A stretch of 64,000 bases of DNA, from positions 1 to 64,000 of the forward strand of contig NZ_JAFELM010000024.1 of the NCBI RefSeq assembly GCF_016890225.1. Direction: 5' to 3'. Source of the DNA: Bacillus suaedaesalsae (GTDB taxonomy: Bacteria; Bacillota; Bacilli; Bacillales; SA4). Position 1 is the first letter of the stretch; each line of letters begins with the position of its first letter. Below are positions 28,295 to 35,460 of this stretch, piece after piece. The position numbers were made by a program, and so were the translations under genes. The notes below the pieces were generated by a model that was not told where the DNA came from, made no database searches, and saw nothing but the letters and a program-made list of their open reading frames with translations.

Positions 28295-29236
28295 ATGAGT
28301 AAAATCACAACTTTTCAGCCAGATCGTTATATGATTGATGTATACGATTTAGGAATCCCTAATCGTACTGGTTCATACTTACTTAATGAGGAAAAAAAAG
28401 CAATAATAGATACAAGTGCAAGTCCTTCTATTCCTCATTTACTACAAGGCTTGACCGAATTACATATAAGCCCAGAAGAAATTGATTATCTTATTGTTAC
28501 TCATATTCATCTAGACCATGCAGGCGGTCTCGGTAAAATGCTCGAGCACTGTCCAAACGCTAAGGTCATTGTTCATCCAAAAGGAGCTAAGCATATTATT
28601 GATCCTTCAAGGTTAATTCAAGGAGCAAAACATGTATATGGTGATCAATTTGATTCATTATTTGACCCCATTATTCCAATCAATGAAAATAATGTAAAAG
28701 TGATGGCTGATGGTGATTGTCTAACATTAAGTGAAAAATGTACCTTAACATTTTTTGATACACCAGGACATGCTAATCATCATTTTAGTATTCATGATTC
28801 AAAATCAAATGGAGTTTTCACCGGTGATACTATAGGGGTAAACTATGAAGCTATACTAGGACATCCCTTCTTTTTACCATCAACATCACCAAATCAATTC
28901 GACCCTGAAAAGATGTTACAATCTGCAAAAAAAATTATGGATCTTAGTCCTTCCTTTATTTATTTTGGTCACTTTGGTGGAACACATCAAGTAAAGGACG
29001 TTTGGGAGCAACTACAGTATTGGATCCCGATTTTTGTGGAAATAACTCATCAGGTAATTCAATCTTCTCACTCACTCGACGAGAAGGTCCTTTTATTAGA
29101 GCTAAGTGACGAGTTAATGAAGAAGGTTATTCTTGAAGTACCAACTACTGTGACAGAAGAAGCAAAAAAACTAATTCAACTTGATTTACAGGTTTGTTCA
29201 ATGGGGCTTCTTGATTATTTTTCAAAAATGCAATAG
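28295..29236 (+). CDS. MBL-fold metallo-hydrolase
   Basis: This metallo-beta-lactamase-fold hydrolase has the metal motif THIHLDHAGG, a second-half GHANHHFSI and FTGDTIG, and a late His in YFGHFGGTH. The ligand set fits a binuclear zinc or iron site. The protein of 313 residues has an extra C-terminal helical region (from about 230), similar to a broad family of uncharacterised hydrolases in bacilli. The ATG at 28295, after GGAGG, is preferred to an upstream frame start at 28253. The substrate is unknown. Confidence 0.85.
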   Translation: MSKITTFQPDRYMIDVYDLGIPNRTGSYLLNEEKKAIIDTSASPSIPHLLQGLTELHISPEEIDYLIVTHIHLDHAGGLGKMLEHCPNAKVIVHPKGAKHIIDPSRLIQGAKHVYGDQFDSLFDPIIPINENNVKVMADGDCLTLSEKCTLTFFDTPGHANHHFSIHDSKSNGVFTGDTIGVNYEAILGHPFFLPSTSPNQFDPEKMLQSAKKIMDLSPSFIYFGHFGGTHQVKDVWEQLQYWIPIFVEITHQVIQSSHSLDEKVLLLELSDELMKKVILEVPTTVTEEAKKLIQLDLQVCSMGLLDYFSKMQ

Positions 29237-29240
29237 AAAA

Positions 29241-29266
29241 AAGAGACTCATTTAATCGAGTCTCTT
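29241..29266. terminator. Bidirectional terminator between convergent genes
   Basis: AAGAGACTC and GAGTCTCTT form a perfect 9-bp stem with an A-run before and a T-run after, between the MBL-fold gene and the secreted protein gene. Confidence 0.85.
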
Positions 29267-29273
29267 TGTACTT

Positions 29274-29999
29274 TTAGTTCTCATAGCTAGCATTTGCTAA
29301 TGTACGAATTGAAACTGCTTGTCCTTTATTATCTAACGCAAATAATGTATTAGAGTGTTTCATAATTGAAAAATATGGTACTACCGCAATATATTTAGAA
29401 TATGTCGATATATACATTGTTGAAGTGCTCTCTTGGACACCAATTGAGCTTGACTCGTTTTCTTCGACTTCCTCTTTGGGTATCTCTATTATTGTTCCGT
29501 TTTCAATCTCAGCTGTGAGCTCTTTTAAATATGAAATATTGTTTATTTTCCATGTTTCATTTTCGTACACAAAAGTAACAACTTCATATTGGTTTTTAAA
29601 CATAACAGGGCCAGTACCACTGAATAGCTCATAAACAAATATTTTAGTTTGGTCTGCACTCATTACGACTGTTGTTCTATCATTAAAAGCGTAATGTGGA
29701 ATGTGATAGATGGAAAAATCCGTTCCATAATATATGTATCCTTCTTCCTCTGAAAACAAGTGCTCATTCATAAATGCTGTCGCAAATTCCTCAGTCATGT
29801 ATGGTGTAAGCGTATGTAAGGCTTCCTCCCAGCTATAGTGCTTTTCTGTTAGAGAATATTGTGCATCATCAGCACTCTTCAATAGAGCCTTAATTTCTTC
29901 AATGTCCATAGGTTTAGCAGCATACATCTCCTTTGGCATGAACATAATCCCTATTATAGTAATGACTATTAGTACAAAATTAGAATGACTTTTCATCAT
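29274..29999 (-). CDS. Secreted protein of unknown function
   Basis: The 241-residue product starts with a basic then hydrophobic segment (residues 1-27) ending in MYAAKP, a likely signal peptide. The mature part is acidic, begins with helices (about 30-100) containing EEFATAFMNEHLF, then continues with beta-rich segments such as TKIFVYELFSGTGPVMFKNQYEVVTFVYENETWKI quoted here only in part by its positions 130-165. A low-complexity Glu/Ser stretch lies near 182-192. The pattern resembles small exported Bacillus proteins annotated only as domains of unknown function. I cannot name the family with confidence. Confidence 0.7.
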   Translation of the reverse strand: MMKSHSNFVLIVITIIGIMFMPKEMYAAKPMDIEEIKALLKSADDAQYSLTEKHYSWEEALHTLTPYMTEEFATAFMNEHLFSEEEGYIYYGTDFSIYHIPHYAFNDRTTVVMSADQTKIFVYELFSGTGPVMFKNQYEVVTFVYENETWKINNISYLKELTAEIENGTIIEIPKEEVEENESSSIGVQESTSTMYISTYSKYIAVVPYFSIMKHSNTLFALDNKGQAVSIRTLANASYEN

Positions 30000-30174
30000 T
30001 TATTCCACCTCTTCCTTAATTGACTCATATCAAAGATGATCTCTTATTTGTCATTGTAGCAATTGTCTATCCATGACTAGTACACTTTTCGTTCGTAAAA
30101 TTTAGACAGTAAAAGCTCTCATAATACAGGAATTCCCTTAGTCTCTTATGAATAAACAATTATCTACAAAAAAA
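30000..30174. other. Intergenic region
   Basis: No gene or named site is recognised; it should contain the promoter of the secreted protein gene on the minus strand. Confidence 0.35.
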
Positions 30175-30199
30175 GACCACAACTATTGTAGTTGTGATC
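30175..30199 (-). terminator. Intrinsic terminator after the small membrane protein gene
   Basis: GACCACAACTA and TAGTTGTGATC pair over 11 bases with one G-U and a 3-base loop; the minus strand continues with seven T residues. Confidence 0.8.
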
Positions 30200-30210
30200 A
30201 CGTGCTTCTT

Positions 30211-30459
30211 TTACCATCGACTTGATAGCGCAAAATATGCTATAAATGCTAACGTAATAATAGCAGCAATAATGTAAGTGAGAAATACCGGATTTCTCAT
30301 ATATGGGTGACTCTTCACTTTTCCATTTATTTCTGTATCGTATCCTTCTGTTTGATACTTTGTATTTTTACCAAGCTTTAACGTATACAATAATCCCCCA
30401 AGTAAAACTAAGACTCCGACGACCATTAACACAATATCAAGCATTGTCATTTCAAACAC
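30211..30459 (-). CDS. Small membrane protein, unknown function
   Basis: This 82-residue protein has two membrane segments: residues 7-27 (LDIVLMVVGVLVLLGGLLYTL) described by position, and about 58-78 near the C terminus. A hydrophilic middle contains KYQTEGYDTEINGKVKSHPYMRNP. It lies 55 bases downstream of ykuI on the same strand with its own GGAGG ribosome site and may be co-transcribed with it. No family is recognised. Confidence 0.7.
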   Translation of the reverse strand: MFEMTMLDIVLMVVGVLVLLGGLLYTLKLGKNTKYQTEGYDTEINGKVKSHPYMRNPVFLTYIIAAIITLAFIAYFALSSRW

Positions 30460-30514
30460 ACCCTCCAGCTATGCAAGATATGTTTAGAATGACTCAAACA
30501 TCGCTTTCATATTC

Positions 30515-31735
30515 CTAGTAAAGAGCACTTTTTTCATATAGAAAGTCATATGTTAAATCGATAAAGAGGTAGTTCTTCTGGTTTATCGGAAATGAAAACG
30601 TCCTAATTACTTCTCCTGTTTCAATATCACTATATAAATCAGATAATATTCCACGTTGTTCTAACTTCATTTTCATTATATTCTCTAAAAAATATGGACG
30701 AAAACTCCAGTTTTTATTGTAATACTCGAGCTGTAATTCCCATCCATTACTTGTTTTCACATGATTTGCAGATTGTTGAAAGCCGTCTTCATCACAGATG
30801 TATATTCGGAAAGTAAAATCGGTAAGATGGTGAGATACTACTTCTAGAAGCTCATCTCCGGTGAATAACTTTTTGTATTTCACCAGCAACTCTTGAACTA
30901 GGTTTTGGATGTGTTCTCTAAGTTGATAAATGTTTTGTATTTTTCGTTTTTCATGTTCAATGAATTGTTGAATTTCAGCTTTAAGTTGTTCTGTTAATAT
31001 CTCCTCTTGTACGAATTCTGATGTCGGATTTTGGAGATAATACCCTTGATAATACCTGCCACCATTTCTCCATGCATATTGTAGCTGATACAGTGTTTCA
31101 ATATTTTCATACAACATTGCTGCACCAATTTTCCTTGCTAGTAATGATAAAGAGTATAGGACGTCTTGGTGTGAAGTGTGAACATTCGATTTTCTTAACA
31201 TGTGTAAATCAAACTTTAAAAAGTCAGGAGCTAACAGGCCGATCCTGTCTAGATTGCTAGTACCATTCCCTACGTTATCAACTGCAACCTTTATACCAAA
31301 CGTTCTATAATAAGTTAATAAATGATTAAGTTGCTCTATATCCCCAACAAAATCATGTTCTCTAATTTCTAATACTAATTTCGATAGTGAAAAGCCCTTT
31401 TCCTCATATCCAAGAAGTAACTCTAATAACGATTCTCCATTATCGCGCATGAGCAAATTCGGATTTCGATTAATAAATAATTGAGGAGTTACTTCTCGCT
31501 CTAACCAATATTCAATGGCTTTCTTCACAACCAAATCATCCACTTCCGCGCGATACTCATCAGGCACTGATTCATCGCTAAAAAATGGACCAAGGCTCAT
31601 AAACTTATTTCCTACTTGATAACGACCTAACACTTCATATCCACATACTTTTCTTTCATCTGCTGTAAAGATCGCTTGAAAATGCGGGGCAACCATCGAT
31701 AAATTCGTTAACACATCGAGTGGATCCATACCCAC
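30515..31735 (-). CDS. ykuI: Degenerate EAL-domain protein YkuI
   Basis: YkuI of B. subtilis binds c-di-GMP through an EAL domain but has no detected phosphodiesterase activity, and carries a PAS-like C-terminal domain. This 406-residue homologue has the same layout: EAL domain about 15-250, linker helix, C-terminal domain about 300-400. The EAL motif reads EVLGR, and the DDFGTG loop is DNVGNG, so one catalytic Asp is Asn. FDLH and YENIE retain other metal-site residues. A c-di-GMP sensor role is therefore more likely than hydrolysis. Confidence 0.93.
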   Translation of the reverse strand: MGMDPLDVLTNLSMVAPHFQAIFTADERKVCGYEVLGRYQVGNKFMSLGPFFSDESVPDEYRAEVDDLVVKKAIEYWLEREVTPQLFINRNPNLLMRDNGESLLELLLGYEEKGFSLSKLVLEIREHDFVGDIEQLNHLLTYYRTFGIKVAVDNVGNGTSNLDRIGLLAPDFLKFDLHMLRKSNVHTSHQDVLYSLSLLARKIGAAMLYENIETLYQLQYAWRNGGRYYQGYYLQNPTSEFVQEEILTEQLKAEIQQFIEHEKRKIQNIYQLREHIQNLVQELLVKYKKLFTGDELLEVVSHHLTDFTFRIYICDEDGFQQSANHVKTSNGWELQLEYYNKNWSFRPYFLENIMKMKLEQRGILSDLYSDIETGEVIRTFSFPINQKNYLFIDLTYDFLYEKSALY

Positions 31736-31802
31736 ACCTCCATCCCTCGTTTTGGGTAATTATACCACGCGACAAGCTCAAGTTTCTAACAACTTCTCAC
31801 CC

Positions 31803-31857
31803 CTTTACCACATTAACGCATCGGGGGACAGGCCCCCGATGCGTTAATGTGGTAAAG
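31803..31857. repeat. REP-like palindrome, copy 1
   Basis: A perfect 25-bp stem (31803-31827 with 31833-31857) encloses the 5-base loop ACAGG. The stem contains TTAACGCA and ends in GGGGG/CCCCC at the loop. The second copy at 58845 has the same loop and core but differs in the outer stem with changes on both arms. There is no T-run, so it is not a normal terminator, although it lies right after fadH. Confidence 0.8.
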
Positions 31858-31859
31858 AG

Positions 31860-32624
31860 TTAGAATGGAAATTGATTTAAGTATTGTCCACCATCCATTG
31901 TAATGCATTCTCCATTGATGTAGGCTGCTTCGGTTGAGAACAAGAATGCGGCAAGTGCTGCGATTTCTTCTGGTGTTCCGAGTCTTCTCAATGGAACACT
32001 TTGGATTGTTCTTTTCGCAGCTTCTTCCGACTCCCAAAGCTTATCTGCACCTCCAGTACGTTCAATGGGCCCTGGTGCAATTGCGTTCACACGGATTCCA
32101 TATTTTGCTCCCCATTCAACAGCTAATGTTTTGGTCATCGACAATACTCCAGCCTTCGCACTGGCTGAGTGAATTACACCTGCTCCAGCTCCCCATGCGT
32201 ATGTAGCAACCATGTTAATGATGCTTCCATTAAGTCCTTTTTCAATCCAGTACCTTCCAACTGCAGAACTGCAATAAAACGTACCATTTAGTACAATATC
32301 AATAACAGATTTCCATCCATTTACAGAAAGATCCTCTGCTGGACAAATAAAATTTCCCGCTGCGTTATTGACTAAAAAGTCAATTCTACCAAATGCCCTG
32401 TCCGTTTCATCGACCATATGCTTAACATGTTCTGGTTCTCTAACATCCATTTGAACAGTTAATACTTGTCCTTCAAAAGTCTCAATTTCTTTCTTCGCTT
32501 CATCTAGTCTTTCTTGATTTCGTCCAGTTATTACTACAAACGCCCCATCTTGAGCAAAACGCTTTGCCATATATTTGCCCATACCGTTTGATCCACCAGT
32601 TACAATTGCCACCTTATCTTTCAT
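31860..32624 (-). CDS. fadH: 2,4-dienoyl-CoA reductase, short-chain dehydrogenase FadH (YkuF)
   Basis: FadH is an NADPH-dependent short-chain reductase needed for beta-oxidation of unsaturated fatty acids. The cofactor site is TGGSNGMGK, followed by NNAAGNFICPAEDLS; the family's usual SDR Tyr is replaced in the region ATYAWGAGAGVIHSASAKAG, where Lys remains, as known for peroxisomal-type dienoyl-CoA reductases. The tail PLRRLGTPEEIAALAAFL is conserved. At 254 residues it is full length and it lies at the B. subtilis ykuF position. Confidence 0.9.
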   Translation of the reverse strand: MKDKVAIVTGGSNGMGKYMAKRFAQDGAFVVITGRNQERLDEAKKEIETFEGQVLTVQMDVREPEHVKHMVDETDRAFGRIDFLVNNAAGNFICPAEDLSVNGWKSVIDIVLNGTFYCSSAVGRYWIEKGLNGSIINMVATYAWGAGAGVIHSASAKAGVLSMTKTLAVEWGAKYGIRVNAIAPGPIERTGGADKLWESEEAAKRTIQSVPLRRLGTPEEIAALAAFLFSTEAAYINGECITMDGGQYLNQFPF

Positions 32625-32776
32625 CCAATCACTCCTCTAAAATATTTGTCATTACTATTCTACCAAAACTAAATTGTCAGAATAATAGTCTTTTAAATAA
32701 AAAACAGAAAAAATACTTAATTTTAATAAATCTTTTGTTAAAATAATGAAAGATGCAATAAAATGGAGGTGGTTAT

Positions 32777-33166
32777 ATGCCTCATGTTATGATGATTACT
32801 TGCGAGAACGATATATTACATGCGATTTCTATTGCCCACTCTAAAATGAAAGAGTTCCCTTTTAGTATACTAGAGAAACAAAAGGTCTTTGTTGCAATCT
32901 CTGAGCTATGTAAAAATATATTGATTCACTCTGGTACTACAGGGGAAGTACTCATAGAATCGATTAAGAATGGAATTCGTATTACCGTTATTGATAACGG
33001 TATTGGTATCCCTTCAATCAATGCAGTATTAGAAGGAAAAAATTCTCCAAACTCAAAAGGTCTTGGCCTTGGTCTTCGTGGTGTAAAAAGAATGATGGAT
33101 GTTTTTATTATTACTTCAACAAAAGAAGAAGGCACCAAAATTATCATAGAAAAATGGTGTAACTAG
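32777..33166 (+). CDS. RsbT-like serine/threonine kinase
   Basis: RsbT-type kinases leave the stressosome on stress and switch on downstream regulators. The 129-residue GHKL ATPase domain has the N box ELCKNILIHSG, G1 box DNGIGI and G2 box GLGLGLRGVKR, with an arrangement closer to RsbT than to the anti-sigma factor RsbW. It is followed 48 bases later by a split RsbR-like gene on the same strand. No RsbS, RsbU or sigB is present in the window, so this looks like an orphan stress-sensing module inserted between fadH and ykuE. Confidence 0.8.
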   Translation: MPHVMMITCENDILHAISIAHSKMKEFPFSILEKQKVFVAISELCKNILIHSGTTGEVLIESIKNGIRITVIDNGIGIPSINAVLEGKNSPNSKGLGLGLRGVKRMMDVFIITSTKEEGTKIIIEKWCN

Positions 33167-33214
33167 AAAACAAATTTTTCACAGTATTTAAATCTTTATA
33201 AGCGAGGGTTATAA

Positions 33215-33667
33215 ATGGACAAACTACAATATAAAGAAAATCAAAGTTTTAAAGATTTTCTATATTACAACCAAGAAGTATTTGATCGTTTATTACACGA
33301 GAGAACACAGAACATTTTCTTACATGTAAAAAATTCTTCAATTCAAGTACAGAGTATTTTTGATATTGCTAAAAAGATCGTTCATTATATTGATTTGGAT
33401 AATGAGACCAGTTTGATGGATCTTGCTAAAGAGCAGGGAATGGTTTGGGCTAAAAGTGAACTCCAGTCAATGGTTAAGCTTGAATATCTCCACGAACTTA
33501 GAAGTCTTTATTGGGATTTGTTACAACATTACTATATGAACGTCACTATTAGTATAGAAGAGTTCTTTAATCTAGAAAAGAAAACGAATCACTTCATCGA
33601 TACATACTTAAAAAAGTATATTGCAAGCTATATCGCAATAAACTTCTTCAGTCTCAACGTGAAGTGA
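33215..33667 (+). pseudogene. RsbR-like N-terminal sensor half, frameshifted before STAS
   Basis: The 150-residue product corresponds to the helical, globin-like N-terminal domain of RsbR-type stressosome proteins (FYYNQEVFDRLLHERT to EEFFNLEKKTNHFIDTYLKK). The frame ends in FFSLNVK, whereas the -1 frame over the same bases (about 33640-33663) reads NKLLQSQREVIDELSVP, the helix that links RsbR to its STAS domain. One A lost from an A-run near 33643 would explain this. The STAS half starts at an overlapping GTGA, so two polypeptides could still be made. Either a broken gene, a sequencing error or a true split. Confidence 0.65.
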
Positions 33668-34032
33668 TAGATGAGTTATCTGTTCCCATTATTCCTTTAA
33701 CAGAACGAACAGCAATTCTACCAATCGTCGGAACAATGGATACGTTCCGTGCCAAACGATTACAAGAAAAGGCATTATTAGAAATTGAAAGACAGAAGTT
33801 TAAACGAATGATCATTGACTTATCAGGTGTAGCCTACATGGATACTGCTGTAGTAAGCCACCTCTTTAAAATCGTAGATGGATTCATGCTCTTAGGATGT
33901 GAAGCAATCGTTACTGGTATCCGTTCTGAAGTAGCGAACACAATGATTGAACTAGGTGTATCGATAGCAGATAGAGTTATAACAAAAGCAGATTTACAAC
34001 AAGCTCTTGAAGAACTTAAAATTATCTCGTAA
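33664..34032 (+). CDS. STAS-domain protein, C-terminal half of an RsbR-like gene
   Basis: This 122-residue STAS domain begins at a GTG that overlaps the stop codon of the previous frame. It reads DELSVPIIPLTERTAILPIVGTMDTFRAKR and IIDLSGVAYMDTAVVSHL. The Thr residues in GTMDT and YMDTA occupy the positions of the RsbT phosphorylation sites T171 and T205 of RsbRA, so it is RsbR-type, not RsbS-type. No separate Shine-Dalgarno is visible, so translation would rely on coupling. A terminator follows directly. Confidence 0.75.
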   Translation: MIDELSVPIIPLTERTAILPIVGTMDTFRAKRLQEKALLEIERQKFKRMIIDLSGVAYMDTAVVSHLFKIVDGFMLLGCEAIVTGIRSEVANTMIELGVSIADRVITKADLQQALEELKIIS

Positions 34033-34033
34033 G

Positions 34034-34051
34034 CAGTCTCCTTTGAGGCTG
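34034..34051 (+). terminator. Intrinsic terminator after the STAS gene
   Basis: CAGTCTC-cttt-GAGGCTG pairs over seven bases with one G-U and is followed by seven T residues. Confidence 0.75.
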
Positions 34052-34145
34052 TTTTTTTAAATGTAATATTTTCATAACAATCACAATAAAAAATCCATGT
34101 TATAATTCTAACTAGTATAAGTAGAAATGAGTTGGATTACAAAGC

Positions 34146-35012
34146 ATGGGAAATCAGTATACGAGAAGAAAATTCTTGAAGAAGGCTTTTACACTTACAG
34201 TTGGTACTATATTAACCACAATGGCTGGGTATTCATATGTGAGATATTTTGAACCAAGCCAACTGGAAATAAATCGATATACATATCAAGCACCACTCAT
34301 CCCACAAAGCTTTAATGGAATTAAAATACTCCAATTTAGTGATACACATGTTGGGCATTATTATGATATCGAAAAATTTAAAACACTCATAAAGAAAATA
34401 AATAAAGAAGAACCTGATCTTGTTTTTTTTACAGGTGATTTAATAGACGCACCGGATCTATACAAAGATGGAAATAGTCTTATTCCACTCCTTAGCTCTA
34501 TACAAGCACCACTAGGTAAGTTTGCGATTTACGGTAATCATGACCACGGTGGCTATGGAACAGAAACGTATAAAAAGATTATGGATAAGTCTGGTTTTAC
34601 TCTTTTAGTTAATTCCTTTTCTCCTATCAATGTCTTAAACGAACAAATAGTTGTGGCAGGACTAGATGATTACATGCTGGGCCGTCCTGATTTTGAAGAG
34701 ACATTACGAGAGATACCTAAAGATACTTTTACCATTTTCTTAGCACACGAACCCGATGTTGCTAAAATTAGTCAGTCTTACCCGGTTCATTTGCAGTTGT
34801 CTGGACATAGTCACGGTGGCCAAATTAAGCTTCCTTTTTTCGGTCCCATTGTAACCCCACCCTTTGCAACAGAATATACAGAAGGATTTTACGAACTTGG
34901 TCAACACCCGTTAACGTTGTATGTTAATAGAGGTCTTGGGACCACTCGTGTTCCATTTCGTTTTTTATCAAAACCTGAGATTGCAATCTTCACATTGGAA
35001 TCCTCTTCATAA
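34146..35012 (+). CDS. ykuE: Tat-exported metallophosphoesterase YkuE
   Basis: YkuE is a calcineurin-like phosphoesterase and a known Tat substrate in B. subtilis that ends up in the cell wall. The N terminus has the twin-arginine motif TRRKFLKKAF followed by a hydrophobic stretch. Metal-binding motifs are FSDTHVGH, FFTGDLIDAP, YGNHDHG, LAHEPD and SGHSHGGQ, a complete set. At 288 residues it is full length. It has its own promoter region downstream of the rsb-like pair and is followed by a long repeat. Confidence 0.93.
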   Translation: MGNQYTRRKFLKKAFTLTVGTILTTMAGYSYVRYFEPSQLEINRYTYQAPLIPQSFNGIKILQFSDTHVGHYYDIEKFKTLIKKINKEEPDLVFFTGDLIDAPDLYKDGNSLIPLLSSIQAPLGKFAIYGNHDHGGYGTETYKKIMDKSGFTLLVNSFSPINVLNEQIVVAGLDDYMLGRPDFEETLREIPKDTFTIFLAHEPDVAKISQSYPVHLQLSGHSHGGQIKLPFFGPIVTPPFATEYTEGFYELGQHPLTLYVNRGLGTTRVPFRFLSKPEIAIFTLESSS

Positions 35013-35016
35013 GAAA

Positions 35017-35418
35017 AGAGGCTGGGACATAACTAATACATCATCCTTAAAGGCGAATAATATCTAAATAATTCTACTTTTTTCGTACCTTTTGTTATTT
35101 ATTAATCAGTTAAGTAAAAGAACTAATTTGTTCCATTGCGCTGCAGACACTCGCCGGTACCGCGGGGAGGAAGCTGATGGTTATTTTCACTATCGTGAAA
35201 AAACCTACCTCCTCGCTACGCCTGCGGGGTCTTAGCCTTTCCTCTACTTCCCGCAGGAGTCGAGTGTCTTCCCCTCCATTCCACTAGTTTTTAAAAATAG
35301 TATGCGAAATGAAACAAATCTATTGAAAGCAACAAATAAAGACCCGAACTATTAGGTAAAAGATATTGCCTAATAGTTCGGGTTTATCATTGGCTGAAAT
35401 ACTAATGTCCCAGCCTCT
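35017..35418 (+). repeat. Dispersed repeat family B, copy 1
   Basis: The 402-bp unit starts AGAGGCTGGGACATAACTAA and ends ATGTCCCAGCCTCT, an inverted repeat of at least 13 bases. The core has CTGCAGACACTCGCCGG, ACCTCCTCGCTACGCCTGCGG and CCCGCAGGAGTCGAGTGTC. Near the right end, CCCGAACTATTAGG and CCTAATAGTTCGGG make a 14-bp hairpin. Copy 2 at 41509 is about 80-90% alike by eye. No open frame of note. The termini are shared with family A although most of the interior differs. Confidence 0.85.
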
Positions 35419-35460
35419 TTTCGATTTATTCTTTAAAAACAACATCATTGTTTAACAGAG

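Noticed and set aside
33625..33667. Programmed -1 ribosomal frameshift in the RsbR-like gene
   Set aside because: No X XXY YYZ slippery heptamer and no obvious downstream stimulator; a lost base or coupled reinitiation is simpler.
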